From: Actinomycetes bacterium
GTDB lineage: Bacteria; Actinomycetota; Acidimicrobiia; Acidimicrobiales; RAAP-2
Length of the DNA: 9,819 nt
Direction of reading: 5' to 3'
Assembly: GCA_021850345.1 (NCBI GenBank)
Contig: JAJZMN010000259.1
Coordinates: 1 to 9,819, forward strand
Shown: one piece after another, positions 1-6,576 of the stretch
How positions within the stretch are numbered: the stretch's first letter is position 1
How the letters are laid out: each line of letters starts with the position of its first letter
The notes under the pieces: model-generated
The model's input: the letters and a program-made list of their open reading frames with translations, nothing else
What the model was told of the DNA's origin: nothing
Databases searched by the model: none
Translations under genes and position numbers: made by a program

Positions 1-60
1 CCCCACCGACAACCTCACCGCGCCGACGAGGCCGGCGATCACCTCGCCGAGGGGGTGGGT

Positions 61-104
61 GCCCGAGAGGTGCGAACGACCCGCCCGAGAGGTGCCTACG
101 ACCC
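61..104. repeat. Two tandem 22-bp direct repeats upstream of the MFS gene
   Basis: Positions 61-82 and 83-104 are adjacent copies of a 22-bp unit beginning GCCCGAGAGGTGC and ending ACGACCC, differing only at two neighbouring bases (GA versus CT). The period is not a multiple of three, so this is not a protein repeat in one frame, and it is about two helical turns. It lies 83 bp upstream of the chosen MFS start, so an operator binding two regulator molecules on one face of the helix is plausible. That role is inferred. Confidence 0.75.
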
Positions 105-161
105 GAGACATCGCGACCGCGGAGAACGGAACCCGCTGTCGGACTGCGTCGACGCTGCCTC

Positions 162-167
162 TAGCCT
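162..167 (+). promoter_or_regulatory. Possible -10 element of the MFS/LprI-like unit
   Basis: TAGCCT fits the actinobacterial TANNNT consensus and would start transcription near 174, leaving a leader of about 13 nt before the ATG at 187. No convincing -35 hexamer is visible 16-19 bp upstream, so this is tentative. The 22-bp repeats lie upstream of it, where an activator would bind. Confidence 0.22.
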
Positions 168-186
168 TCCCAGCGTCGAGATCGAG

Positions 187-1710
187 ATGAGCACCTCCTT
201 GAAACAGCCGGCAAGCGTCGCCCTGGCCATCGCGGCGACGACGGCGGGGACGCTTCCGGTGTTCCTCACCGGCGCCCTGGCGGTGCAGCTCGAAGCGCAC
301 CTTCACGTCGGGTCGACGGCGATCGGCGGCGCAGTCGCCACCTTCTTCGGCGCATCTGCGTTGAGCTCGGTGCGCGGCGGACGCCTGGCCGAGCGGGTGG
401 GCCCGTACAAGGTCATGCTCGTCGCGGTCGGGGTGGCCCTCGTCGGTCTCGTCGGCACCGGGCTCCTCGTCACCTCGCTCCCAGGCCTCCTCGCATTCTT
501 GTTCGCCGCCGGCATCTCGAACGGGGCGCTGCAACCTGCGGCCAACCTGCTGCTCGCGCGCGCCGTCGACCACCACCATCAGGGTCTCGCTTTCGGGGTG
601 AAGCAGGCGGCGGTGCCCATGTCGACCCTGCTGTCAGGGATCGCGGTCCCCGTGCTTGCCGTGACCATGGGATGGCATGCCGCGTACCTCGCTGCCGGAG
701 GGATCGCATTCGCCGTCTGGACGATCCTCGTGCTCCGCGGGCGCCGGTTCATGCCGGCGCACCCCGCCGTCAGCGCGCCACTTGCCACAACAACGCACAA
801 CGAGTCCGCAGTGGCGGCTCCAGCCGGTGCCGGCGCCGGCAACGGCGACTCAGCCGGCAACGGCGACTCAGCCGGCAACGGCGACTCAGCCGGCAACGGC
901 GACTCAGCCGGCAACGGCGACTCAGCCAGCAACGGCGACTCAGCCAGCAACGGCGACTCAGCCAGCAACGGCGACTCAGGAGCAAAGGGCCAGCTCTTCG
1001 ACGCCCGACCGCTCATCCCGCTGGCCGCGGCCATGGCGTGCGGCGTGGCCGCCTCGAACTCCATGGGGTCCTTCATCGTCCCGGGCGCCGTCCACGTCGG
1101 AGTGACGCCCGGTCTTGCCGGGCTCCTGGCGGCCGCCGGAAGCATCTTCGGGCTCTCAGCGCGCGTGGGCTTCGGCTGGCGAGCGGATCGCAAGGGCCTG
1201 CAGGGTCGTCGTGCTGCCGATGCCCACCTCAAGACCGTCGCCACCTTCATCGCGGTCGGCGCGATCGGCTACGGCGCGCTGGCGTCTGGCATGGTCGGCC
1301 TCCTCTTCCCCGCAGTCGTCCTCGCCTACGGTGGCGGGTGGGGATACAACGGCCTCTTCAATCTCGCGGTGGTACAGGCCTATCCACAGGCTCCGGCCCG
1401 GGCGACCGGCGTGACGCAGGTCGGCACGTACATCGGAGGGTTCGCAGGCCCGTTCGGCTTCGGGATCGTCGCGGACCACTTCGGCTTCGAGGTCGGCTGG
1501 ATCTTGTGCGGCGCGCTGGCGGTCATGGCGGTGGCAGGTTTCATGGTGAGCCGCCGCCGCCTCCGCGTAGCGCTCGCACCTCCTCCAGCGCCATCAGGAC
1601 CGACAACGCGCGCAGTGCGGCGCTCGGTGCCAAGTGATCTCGAGGAGCTCGACGCACGACCCGGTGCGCAGCCCCCTTCCGACGCCATCCGTAAGCTCGC
1701 AGCAACATGA
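187..1710 (+). CDS. MFS transporter with a repeat-containing central loop
   Basis: This 507-residue protein is a 12-helix major facilitator superfamily transporter of the cytoplasmic membrane. Six hydrophobic segments lie between about residues 10 and 185 and six between about 275 and 455. The MFS motif A appears as GGRLAERVGPYK (64-75) after helix 2, and a weaker copy, GWRADRKG (330-337), lies in the equivalent C-domain loop. The two halves are joined by a long hydrophilic loop (about 186-272) containing eight NGDS units (219-264). The tail after 455 is Arg/Pro-rich and probably cytosolic. The substrate cannot be read from the sequence. The frame is open further upstream to a GTG at 55, but 55-186 encodes a polar Arg-rich stretch crossing the noncoding-looking 22-bp repeats, so the ATG at 187, shortly before the first helix, is preferred. 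Its ribosome binding site is weak. The stop overlaps the next gene as ATGA, implying coupled translation. Confidence 0.9.
   Translation: MSTSLKQPASVALAIAATTAGTLPVFLTGALAVQLEAHLHVGSTAIGGAVATFFGASALSSVRGGRLAERVGPYKVMLVAVGVALVGLVGTGLLVTSLPGLLAFLFAAGISNGALQPAANLLLARAVDHHHQGLAFGVKQAAVPMSTLLSGIAVPVLAVTMGWHAAYLAAGGIAFAVWTILVLRGRRFMPAHPAVSAPLATTTHNESAVAAPAGAGAGNGDSAGNGDSAGNGDSAGNGDSAGNGDSASNGDSASNGDSASNGDSGAKGQLFDARPLIPLAAAMACGVAASNSMGSFIVPGAVHVGVTPGLAGLLAAAGSIFGLSARVGFGWRADRKGLQGRRAADAHLKTVATFIAVGAIGYGALASGMVGLLFPAVVLAYGGGWGYNGLFNLAVVQAYPQAPARATGVTQVGTYIGGFAGPFGFGIVADHFGFEVGWILCGALAVMAVAGFMVSRRRLRVALAPPPAPSGPTTRAVRRSVPSDLEELDARPGAQPPSDAIRKLAAT
841..981 (+). repeat. 18-bp tandem repeat encoding (NGDSA[G/S])n in the MFS loop
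   Basis: Seven full copies of the unit AACGGCGACTCAGCC[G/A]GC start at 841, 859, 877, 895, 913, 931 and 949, and a shortened eighth starts at 967. The first four end in GGC (Gly) and the next three in AGC (Ser); otherwise the copies are identical. The result is eight NGDS motifs in the cytosolic loop between helices 6 and 7. Near-perfect identity at the DNA level points to recent expansion by slippage or unequal recombination. The 18-bp period keeps frame, so copy-number changes would be tolerated. Confidence 0.95.
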
Positions 1711-2210
1711 CGGTCGAGCAAAAGGGGGTCCTCGTGCGCAGGAGCGAGAGACGGTCCCACCGGCCGTGGCCGCAGCGGGACCGCCGGCGGCCGCGGCTGG
1801 TCGCGCTGGGCGCCAGCATCGTCGTGTGCGCAACGGTGCTCGGCGCGACGCCATACGGCGCTGCTGCCACGACTGCACGTCGCACGCGGGCGGATGCCGG
1901 TGCCGCTCGGACGACATGCGTCTCGACGGCCAAGACCCAGCTCGCGATGGACCAGTGCGCCGAGAAGCAGCTGAAGGCCGTAGAGCGCCAGCTCGCTGGC
2001 GCGCTTCGAAGCGAGGGCAAGCACTACGACAAGGGCCTCGTCTCGGCGGCGCAGCAGCAGTGGACCGCCTACCGCAGTGCCGAATGCAGGCTCGAGGCGA
2101 GCCCAGACAGAGGCAGCACCATCTACCCGCTGACCTACGCGACCTGCGAGCTCGGCATGACCAAGGCTCGCCTCTTGCAAGTCGCGAAGGCCACCGCCAC
2201 ATCGAACTGA
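1707..2210 (+). CDS. LprI/DUF1311-like secreted or membrane-anchored protein
   Basis: The 167-residue product has a very Arg-rich N-terminus, one hydrophobic segment (about 31-54) and a C-terminal domain resembling the DUF1311/lysozyme-inhibitor LprI family. The family pattern is visible as C71, the TQLAMDQC segment (77-84), the WTAYRSAEC block (119-127), the GSTIYPLTYATC block (136-147) and a following charged helix. The four cysteines C71, C84, C127 and C147 could form two disulfides, fitting an extracytoplasmic location. C41 lies in the hydrophobic segment but lacks a proper lipobox (IVVC), so a lipoprotein is not supported. LprI of mycobacteria inhibits lysozyme; whether this one does is unknown. 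The ATG at 1707 overlaps the MFS stop as ATGA. An alternative GTG at 1734 gives 158 residues and is preceded by AAGGGGGT, a good Shine-Dalgarno match, so the true start may be there. Confidence 0.8.
   Translation: MTVEQKGVLVRRSERRSHRPWPQRDRRRPRLVALGASIVVCATVLGATPYGAAATTARRTRADAGAARTTCVSTAKTQLAMDQCAEKQLKAVERQLAGALRSEGKHYDKGLVSAAQQQWTAYRSAECRLEASPDRGSTIYPLTYATCELGMTKARLLQVAKATATSN
1722..1729 (+). promoter_or_regulatory. Shine-Dalgarno sequence favouring an internal GTG start of the LprI-like gene
   Basis: AAGGGGGT differs from the ideal AAGGAGGT at one base and ends 4 nt before the GTG at 1734. The upstream ATG at 1707 has no comparable site and would depend on coupling to MFS translation. The two starts differ by nine residues, and both leave the putative signal segment intact. 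Confidence 0.5.
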
Positions 2211-2222
2211 CCGCGCGACGCG

Positions 2223-2247
2223 CACCGGTGCGCGCCGCGCGCCGGTG
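2223..2247. terminator. GC-rich hairpin between convergent genes, probable bidirectional terminator
   Basis: Positions 2223-2233 pair with 2237-2247 to give an 11-bp stem (one G-U pair) closed by a 3-nt loop. It starts 12 nt after the LprI-like stop (2210) and lies 18 nt beyond the end of the MoaD-like gene on the other strand (2266), so it could end transcription from both sides. No T-run follows on either strand, as is common for GC-rich actinobacterial terminators. Activity is inferred. Confidence 0.6.
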
Positions 2248-2265
2248 AGAAGCTCGCCCCTTCCT

Positions 2266-2718
2266 TCACGCGTATCCGCCGGCGATCGCGCCGAGCACGA
2301 CGAACGGCTCGGCACCGCACGCGACCGGCGCAGGCAGTGGCGCATCGGGGGGCTCATGCGAGACATCCTCCTCGCAGGCGAAGAACCGGATGAACGGCCG
2401 GCGGCGACCGGTCGACCGATCACGCACGGTCCCCACGAGCGCGGGGTAGGCAGCCTCCAGCGCGTCGAGCACCTGGCGCTGCGTCACGGAAGTCCCGCCC
2501 GCCGCGGCGCCGGCGGCGGCGACCCGCGCCTCCTCCCGGACCCCGACGGGGACCTCGAGCGTGACCTCTCGTGAGATCCCCGCGAGCGCGCGGAGATGGG
2601 TCGGGAGGACGACGCGGACCGTGCAGGTAGCCCGTGCCGCCTCGACGTCGAGCGCCGCACCAGCCCCGCGTCCGTCGCGTCCGCTGATTCCGTCGCGGCC
2701 GCTCCCCTCGTCGCTCAC
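2266..2718 (-). CDS. MoaD/ThiS-like beta-grasp protein with a Gly-Gly-Tyr-Ala tail
   Basis: The 150-residue protein has a polar, probably disordered N-terminus (1-30) and then a ubiquitin-like beta-grasp domain of the MoaD/ThiS type: strand [15 protein letters not shown] (33-47), strand EVTLEV (51-56), helix [13 protein letters not shown] (82-94), strand [15 protein letters not shown] (106-120) and a final strand leading to GAIAGG. Sulfur carriers of this family are adenylated and thiocarboxylated on a C-terminal Gly-Gly. Here that pair (147-148) is followed by Tyr-Ala, which would have to be removed. An Ala/Gly-rich insert sits at about 61-77. The GTG start at 2718 overlaps the propeller gene's stop as GTGA, implying coupled translation. 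No E1-like activating enzyme, molybdopterin or thiamine gene is in the window, so the acceptor pathway is unknown. Confidence 0.8.
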   Translation of the reverse strand: MSDEGSGRDGISGRDGRGAGAALDVEAARATCTVRVVLPTHLRALAGISREVTLEVPVGVREEARVAAAGAAAGGTSVTQRQVLDALEAAYPALVGTVRDRSTGRRRPFIRFFACEEDVSHEPPDAPLPAPVACGAEPFVVLGAIAGGYA

Positions 2719-3830
2719 CTGAGGTCCTGGACCTCGACGGAGAGCACGCGGGGCAGGTGCTCGGCGATCGCGGCCCAGTGGTCGCCGCCATCCGCCGAGG
2801 CGAACACCGTGCCGTCGGTCGTTCCGAAGTACACGCCGCACGGGGAGAGGTGATCGACAGCCATCGCGTCGCGCAGGACGTTCTCGTAGAAGTTCGACTG
2901 GGGAAGCCCGTCGGCGAGCGGTTCCCACTCGCCACCCCCGCTCCTCGAGCGGTAGACACGCAACTTGCCCTCGGGCGGGAAGTGCACCGCATCGCTCGTG
3001 ATGGGCACGACGTAGACCGTGTCGGGCTCGTGCGCGTGCAGCGCGATCGGGAAGCCGAAGTCGCTCGGCAGATCGCCGCTCACCTCGACCCAGGAGTCCC
3101 CGGCATCGTCGGAGCGCATCACGTCCCAGTGCTTCTGCATGAACAGGACGTCGGGACGGCCGGGATGCTGGGCGATGCGGTGCACGCAGTGTCCGACCGG
3201 CGCCTCGGGATCGGGGATGAATTCGGAGTGCAGGCCCTTGTTCTTGGGCTCCCACGTCCGGCCGGCGTCGTCGGAGCGGAAGACCCCTGCGGCCGAGATC
3301 GCGACGAACATGCGGTCACGAACCACGGGATCGAGCACCACCGTGTGCACGCACATGCCGCCTGCGCCCGGCTGCCACTGCGAGCCCGTCCCGTGCCCCC
3401 GGAGCCCAGCGAGCTCGTGCCACGACTCGCCACCGTCGTCGGAGCGGAAGAGCGCGGCGTCCTCCACGCCCGCGTACACGACGTCGGGATCGTCCAGGCT
3501 CGGTTCGAAGTGCCAGACGCGGGCGAACTCCCAGGGGTGCGGCGTCCCGTCGTACCACTGGTGGGTGCCCGGGACGCCGTCGTAGGCGAGCTCGTTGCTC
3601 ATCACGCGCCACGTCGCGCCACCGTCATCGGAGCGCTGGATGACTTGACCCGACCACGACCTCGACAGCGACGCGTAGATGCGGTCGGGGTCGATGGGCG
3701 ATCCCTGCACGTGGTACACCTCCCAGCCCTCGAAGAAGGGACCGGCGAGCGACCACTGCTTGCGCGCGCCATCGGACGTCAGGACGAACGCGCCCTTCCG
3801 GGTGCCCACCAGTAGTCGTAGAGAGCTCAT
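2715..3830 (-). CDS. BNR/Asp-box repeat beta-propeller protein (sialidase/sortilin-like fold)
   Basis: This 371-residue protein is built from repeated Asp-box motifs (SxDxGxxW): SDDGGATW (67-74), SDDGGESW (130-137), SDDAGRTW (186-193), SDDAGDSW (240-247), a degenerate SRSGGGEW (295-302) and SADGGDHW (345-352). Their even spacing of about 50-63 residues indicates a six- or seven-bladed propeller. Such proteins are often labelled exo-alpha-sialidase or glycosyl hydrolase. No catalytic set is recognisable, so enzymatic activity should not be assumed; a scaffold or binding role is as likely. There is no signal peptide, so the product is probably cytoplasmic. The start is placed at the ATG at 3830 ([15 protein letters not shown]), because the frame upstream encodes a low-complexity Arg/Ser/Pro stretch. 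No Shine-Dalgarno sequence precedes this ATG. The stop overlaps the MoaD-like start (GTGA), so the two products are likely made together. Confidence 0.88.
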   Translation of the reverse strand: MSSLRLLVGTRKGAFVLTSDGARKQWSLAGPFFEGWEVYHVQGSPIDPDRIYASLSRSWSGQVIQRSDDGGATWRVMSNELAYDGVPGTHQWYDGTPHPWEFARVWHFEPSLDDPDVVYAGVEDAALFRSDDGGESWHELAGLRGHGTGSQWQPGAGGMCVHTVVLDPVVRDRMFVAISAAGVFRSDDAGRTWEPKNKGLHSEFIPDPEAPVGHCVHRIAQHPGRPDVLFMQKHWDVMRSDDAGDSWVEVSGDLPSDFGFPIALHAHEPDTVYVVPITSDAVHFPPEGKLRVYRSRSGGGEWEPLADGLPQSNFYENVLRDAMAVDHLSPCGVYFGTTDGTVFASADGGDHWAAIAEHLPRVLSVEVQDLR

Positions 3831-3838
3831 GCACACCA

Positions 3839-3844
3839 ACGCTA
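3839..3844 (-). promoter_or_regulatory. Possible -10 element giving a near-leaderless propeller mRNA
   Basis: On the minus strand TAGCGT fits TANNNT and would place the transcription start near 3832, two bases before the ATG at 3830. The lack of any purine-rich Shine-Dalgarno sequence before that ATG is consistent with a leaderless message, common in actinobacteria. No clear -35 hexamer is seen. Confidence 0.33.
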
Positions 3845-3961
3845 CGACGCAAGAAGCCGTGGTGCTCGAAGAACGCAGGGGCGGCGGCCTCCGCGCCGAG
3901 GTGCGGTGGAGGGGCGAGGCCGCCCTCGTCGTCGTGACCATCGGCGCGGCGTGCCGTCACC

Positions 3962-4005
3962 GTCGCGCGGCGCGCGCCGCGCGCCGTACTTGCGCCGCGC
4001 GCGAC
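3962..4005. terminator. CG palindromes after clpB, probable operon terminator
   Basis: Positions 3964-3983 are a perfect 20-nt palindrome (CGCGCGGCGCGCGCCGCGCG) that can fold as an 8-bp stem with a 4-nt loop. A second CG-rich arm at 3992-4005 can instead pair, slightly imperfectly, with 3962-3973. The structures lie about 20-60 nt past the clpB stop in the 193-nt gap before the propeller gene. They are suited to ending the heat-shock transcript, but no T-run follows. Confidence 0.5.
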
Positions 4006-4023
4006 GCGGTCCGACTCGCAGTA

Positions 4024-6513
4024 TCAGTGCAAGAGGACCGAGTCTCCCGCCGCGTCCACGGTCACCGTCGAACCTTCGTGGTACCGGCCGTCGAGCAGCG
4101 CGAGCGCGAGCGGGTCCTCGACCTCACGCTGGATCACTCGGCGCAGTGGGCGCGCCCCGAAGGCGGGGTCGTAGCCCTTGGCAGCGAGCAGCTTCTCGGC
4201 TTCGGGCGTCACGGTGAGCGACAAGCGCCGCTCCGCGAGCCGCGTGCGCAGCCTGCCGAGCTGGATGCCCACGATCACCGAGAGGTCCTCTTCGGTGAGG
4301 GAGCGGAACCGCACGACGTCGTCGACGCGGTTCATGAACTCGGGCTTGAAGAACGCGTTCGGGTCGCCCGCCAGGTTCGAGGTCATGATGAGCACGCTGT
4401 TGGTGAAGTCCACGGTGCGGCCCTGGCCGTCGGTCAGACGGCCGTCTTCGAGCACCTGCAGCAAGATGTTGAAGACGTCGGGATGCGCCTTCTCTATCTC
4501 GTCGAGCAGCACCACCGCGTAGGGACGGCGGCGCACCGCCTCGGTCAGCTGGCCGCCCTCCTCGTAGCCGACGTAGCCAGGAGGTGCGCCCACGAGACGC
4601 GACACCGCGTGCTTCTCCATGTACTCGCTCATGTCGATGCGGACCATGGCACGCTCGTCGTCGAAGAGGAACTCGGCGAGCGCACGGGCAAGCTCGGTCT
4701 TGCCCACGCCGGTGGGACCCAGGAAGAGGAAGGAGCCGATGGGCCGGTTCGGGTCCGACAGGCCGGCGCGGCTGCGGCGGATCGCGTTCGCCACCGCGCG
4801 CACGGCCTCGTCCTGACCGACCACGCGTGCATGCAAGGTGTCTTCGAGACGGACCAGCTTCTCGACCTCCCCTTGGAGCAGCCGCGTCACCGGCACACCG
4901 GTCCACCGGCTCACCACTTGCGCGACGTCCTCGGCATCGACTTCTTCCTTCAAGAAGCGCTGGTGCTCCTGGAGGACCGCGAGCTCCCCGGTCGCCTCGT
5001 CGATGCGCCGCTCCAAGGAGGGAAGCTCGCCATAGCGGATGGCCGACGCGCCGGCGAGATCGCCGTCGCGCTCCATGCGCTCGGCCGCGGCTCGCCGCTC
5101 CTCGAGCTCGCCCTTCAGCGCGCGGATCCCTTCGATGGCGGACTTCTCGGCCTGCCAGTGCGCGGTCATCGCGTTCGCCTGCTCGTGCAGGTCCGCAAGC
5201 TCCTGATCGAGGCGGGCCAGCCGCTCGACGGAGGCCTCGTCGGACTCCTTTTCGAGCGCGACCTTCTCGATCTCGAGCTGGCGGATTCGGCGGGTGACCA
5301 CGTCGAGCTCGGTGGGCATCGAGTCGATCTCGATGCGGAGCCTGCTCGCCGACTCGTCGACGAGGTCGATCGCCTTGTCGGGGAGGAAGCGCCCGGTGAT
5401 GTATCGGTCCGAGAGCACCGCCGCGGCGACGAGCGCCGCGTCCTGGATGCGCACGCCATGGTGGACCTCGTAGCGCTCCTTCAGGCCGCGCAGGATCGCC
5501 ACGGTGTCCTCCACCGATGGCTCGCCAACGTAGACCTGCTGGAAGCGGCGCTCGAGGGCTGCGTCCTTCTCGATGTACTTTCGGTACTCGTCGAGCGTCG
5601 TCGCGCCGATGAGGCGGAGCTCGCCTCGCGCGAGCAGCGGCTTGATCATGTTGCCGGCGTCCATGGCACCTTCCGCCGCGCCGGCGCCCACGATGGTGTG
5701 GAGCTCGTCGATGAAGGTGATCACCTCGCCCTCTGCGTCCGAGATCTCCTTCAAGACGGCCTTCAGACGTTCCTCGAACTCGCCGCGGTACTTCGCGCCA
5801 GCGACCATCGAGGAGAGGTCGAGCGCGATCACGCGCTTGTTCTTCAGGCCTTCGGGCACATCGCCGTCGGTGATGCGGTTGGCGAGGCCTTCGACGATCG
5901 CGGTCTTGCCCACGCCAGGCTCGCCGATGAGGACCGGGTTGTTCTTCGTACGGCGCGACAGGACCTGGATCACCCGACGGATCTCCTCGTCGCGCCCGAT
6001 GACCGGGTCCAACTTTCCCTGGCGCGAGAGCTCGGTGAGGTCGCGGCCGTAACGCTCGAGCGCGGCGAAGGTCTCCTCGGGAGTGGGCGAGGTGACCCGG
6101 TGACTGCCGCGGACCTCGCGCAGCGCGTGCAAGAGCTGGTCGCGAGAGATGCCGAGCTCGTCGGCCCACGCGAGGAGCAGGTGCTCGACGGAGACGTACT
6201 CGTCACCCATGTCGCGACGGAGCGCGTCGGCCCGTTCGAGGCCGTCGCGCGTGGCGCGCGCGAGGGTGGGCTCCGAGCCGCCGACGGCGCGGGGTAGGCG
6301 CGCCAGGCGCTCGCCGACCCGGCGCGCGACGTCGGCTGCGTCCGCGCCGGCGCGGGTGAGGAGCGGCCGGGCAATGCTCTCGGGGTCCGCCAACGCGGCG
6401 GCGAGGACGTGGTCGGGGGTGATCTCGGCGTGGTGCGCCGCGGTCGCCTGCTCCGTCGCGCCCGAGAAGGCCTCCCTGGTCTTGACGGTCCAGCGTTCGG
6501 GGTCGATGGGCAT
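4024..6513 (-). CDS. clpB: ClpB, ATP-dependent protein disaggregase (Hsp100)
   Basis: The 829-residue protein is an Hsp100 disaggregase that threads aggregated polypeptides through a hexameric pore and passes them to DnaK. Order of parts: N-domain (about 1-143); first AAA+ module with Walker A GEPGVGKT (197-204), pore loop KYRGEFEER (241-249), Walker B ITFIDE (265-270) and arginine finger ERRF (321-324); coiled-coil middle domain (about 390-525), which separates ClpB from ClpA; second AAA+ module with Walker A GPTGVGKT (599-606), pore loop GYVGYEEGG (646-654), Walker B VVLLDE (667-672), sensor 1 TSN (711-713), FMNRVD (726-731) and sensor 2 GARPLRR (786-792). It is slightly shorter than the usual 850-870 residues, mostly because the segment between TSN and FKPEFMNR is short. 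The ATG at 6513 is chosen for its excellent Shine-Dalgarno. Last gene of the dnaK run, 63 nt after hspR. Confidence 0.97.
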   Translation of the reverse strand: MPIDPERWTVKTREAFSGATEQATAAHHAEITPDHVLAAALADPESIARPLLTRAGADAADVARRVGERLARLPRAVGGSEPTLARATRDGLERADALRRDMGDEYVSVEHLLLAWADELGISRDQLLHALREVRGSHRVTSPTPEETFAALERYGRDLTELSRQGKLDPVIGRDEEIRRVIQVLSRRTKNNPVLIGEPGVGKTAIVEGLANRITDGDVPEGLKNKRVIALDLSSMVAGAKYRGEFEERLKAVLKEISDAEGEVITFIDELHTIVGAGAAEGAMDAGNMIKPLLARGELRLIGATTLDEYRKYIEKDAALERRFQQVYVGEPSVEDTVAILRGLKERYEVHHGVRIQDAALVAAAVLSDRYITGRFLPDKAIDLVDESASRLRIEIDSMPTELDVVTRRIRQLEIEKVALEKESDEASVERLARLDQELADLHEQANAMTAHWQAEKSAIEGIRALKGELEERRAAAERMERDGDLAGASAIRYGELPSLERRIDEATGELAVLQEHQRFLKEEVDAEDVAQVVSRWTGVPVTRLLQGEVEKLVRLEDTLHARVVGQDEAVRAVANAIRRSRAGLSDPNRPIGSFLFLGPTGVGKTELARALAEFLFDDERAMVRIDMSEYMEKHAVSRLVGAPPGYVGYEEGGQLTEAVRRRPYAVVLLDEIEKAHPDVFNILLQVLEDGRLTDGQGRTVDFTNSVLIMTSNLAGDPNAFFKPEFMNRVDDVVRFRSLTEEDLSVIVGIQLGRLRTRLAERRLSLTVTPEAEKLLAAKGYDPAFGARPLRRVIQREVEDPLALALLDGRYHEGSTVTVDAAGDSVLLH

Positions 6514-6520
6514 GGGGACT

Positions 6521-6527
6521 ACCTCCT
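6521..6527 (-). promoter_or_regulatory. Strong clpB ribosome binding site
   Basis: On the minus strand AGGAGGT stands 7 nt before the ATG at 6513. It fixes the clpB start against an in-frame extension of 20 residues upstream, and is the best ribosome binding site in the operon, suggesting that clpB is initiated independently rather than by coupling to hspR. Confidence 0.85.
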
Positions 6528-6549
6528 GTGGCGAGGGCCGCCGGCCACC

Positions 6550-6572
6550 TGCGTGGACGGCACGGCCACGCA
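6550..6572 (-). promoter_or_regulatory. Hairpin in the hspR-clpB gap
   Basis: Positions 6550-6556 (TGCGTGG on the plus strand) pair with 6566-6572 (CCACGCA), giving a 7-bp perfect stem with a 9-nt loop. It begins 4 nt after the hspR stop and ends 22 nt before the clpB Shine-Dalgarno. A partial terminator or an RNA-processing site setting clpB levels are both possible; the role is inferred. Confidence 0.35.
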
Positions 6573-6576
6573 CCAG

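Larger units (their letters stand above)
1..186. other. Upstream region of the MFS gene, possible edge of a neighbouring gene
   Basis: No complete gene is visible here. Positions 1 to about 75 show strong G/C bias at every third base, as in coding DNA, and the bias fades further right. Two readings fit. One is a minus-strand frame open from an ATG at 111-109 to the left edge, encoding a stretch that includes GEVIAGLVGAVRLSVG; it has no clear ribosome binding site. The other is a plus-strand frame open from the left edge to a TGA at 188-190, which would overlap the MFS start as ATGA. Neither is convincing alone. The region also holds the 22-bp tandem repeat described separately. Confidence 0.35.

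Noticed and set aside
841..981. 18-bp repeats as a CRISPR array or iteron origin
   Set aside because: There are no spacers between units, the array is in frame inside a transmembrane protein, and no cas or rep gene is nearby.
672..1637. Alternative plus-strand frame with SRQRRL repeats inside the MFS gene
   Set aside because: Arg-rich out-of-frame reading of the MFS gene; the repeats follow from the same 18-bp array.
1380..2423. Minus-strand open frame of 347 codons across the MFS end and the LprI-like gene
   Set aside because: Shadow of two supported plus-strand genes, and it crosses the 2223-2247 hairpin; no motifs.
2715..3830. Calling the propeller protein a sialidase
   Set aside because: Asp-boxes are structural and shared by many non-enzymes. 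No arginine triad or other catalytic set could be identified, and there is no signal peptide.
3679..6297. An 872-codon plus-strand open frame opposite clpB and the propeller gene
   Set aside because: It lies antisense to clpB, whose motifs are unmistakable. The translation is Arg/His/Glu/Val-rich without domain features; long antisense frames are expected in GC-rich coding DNA.
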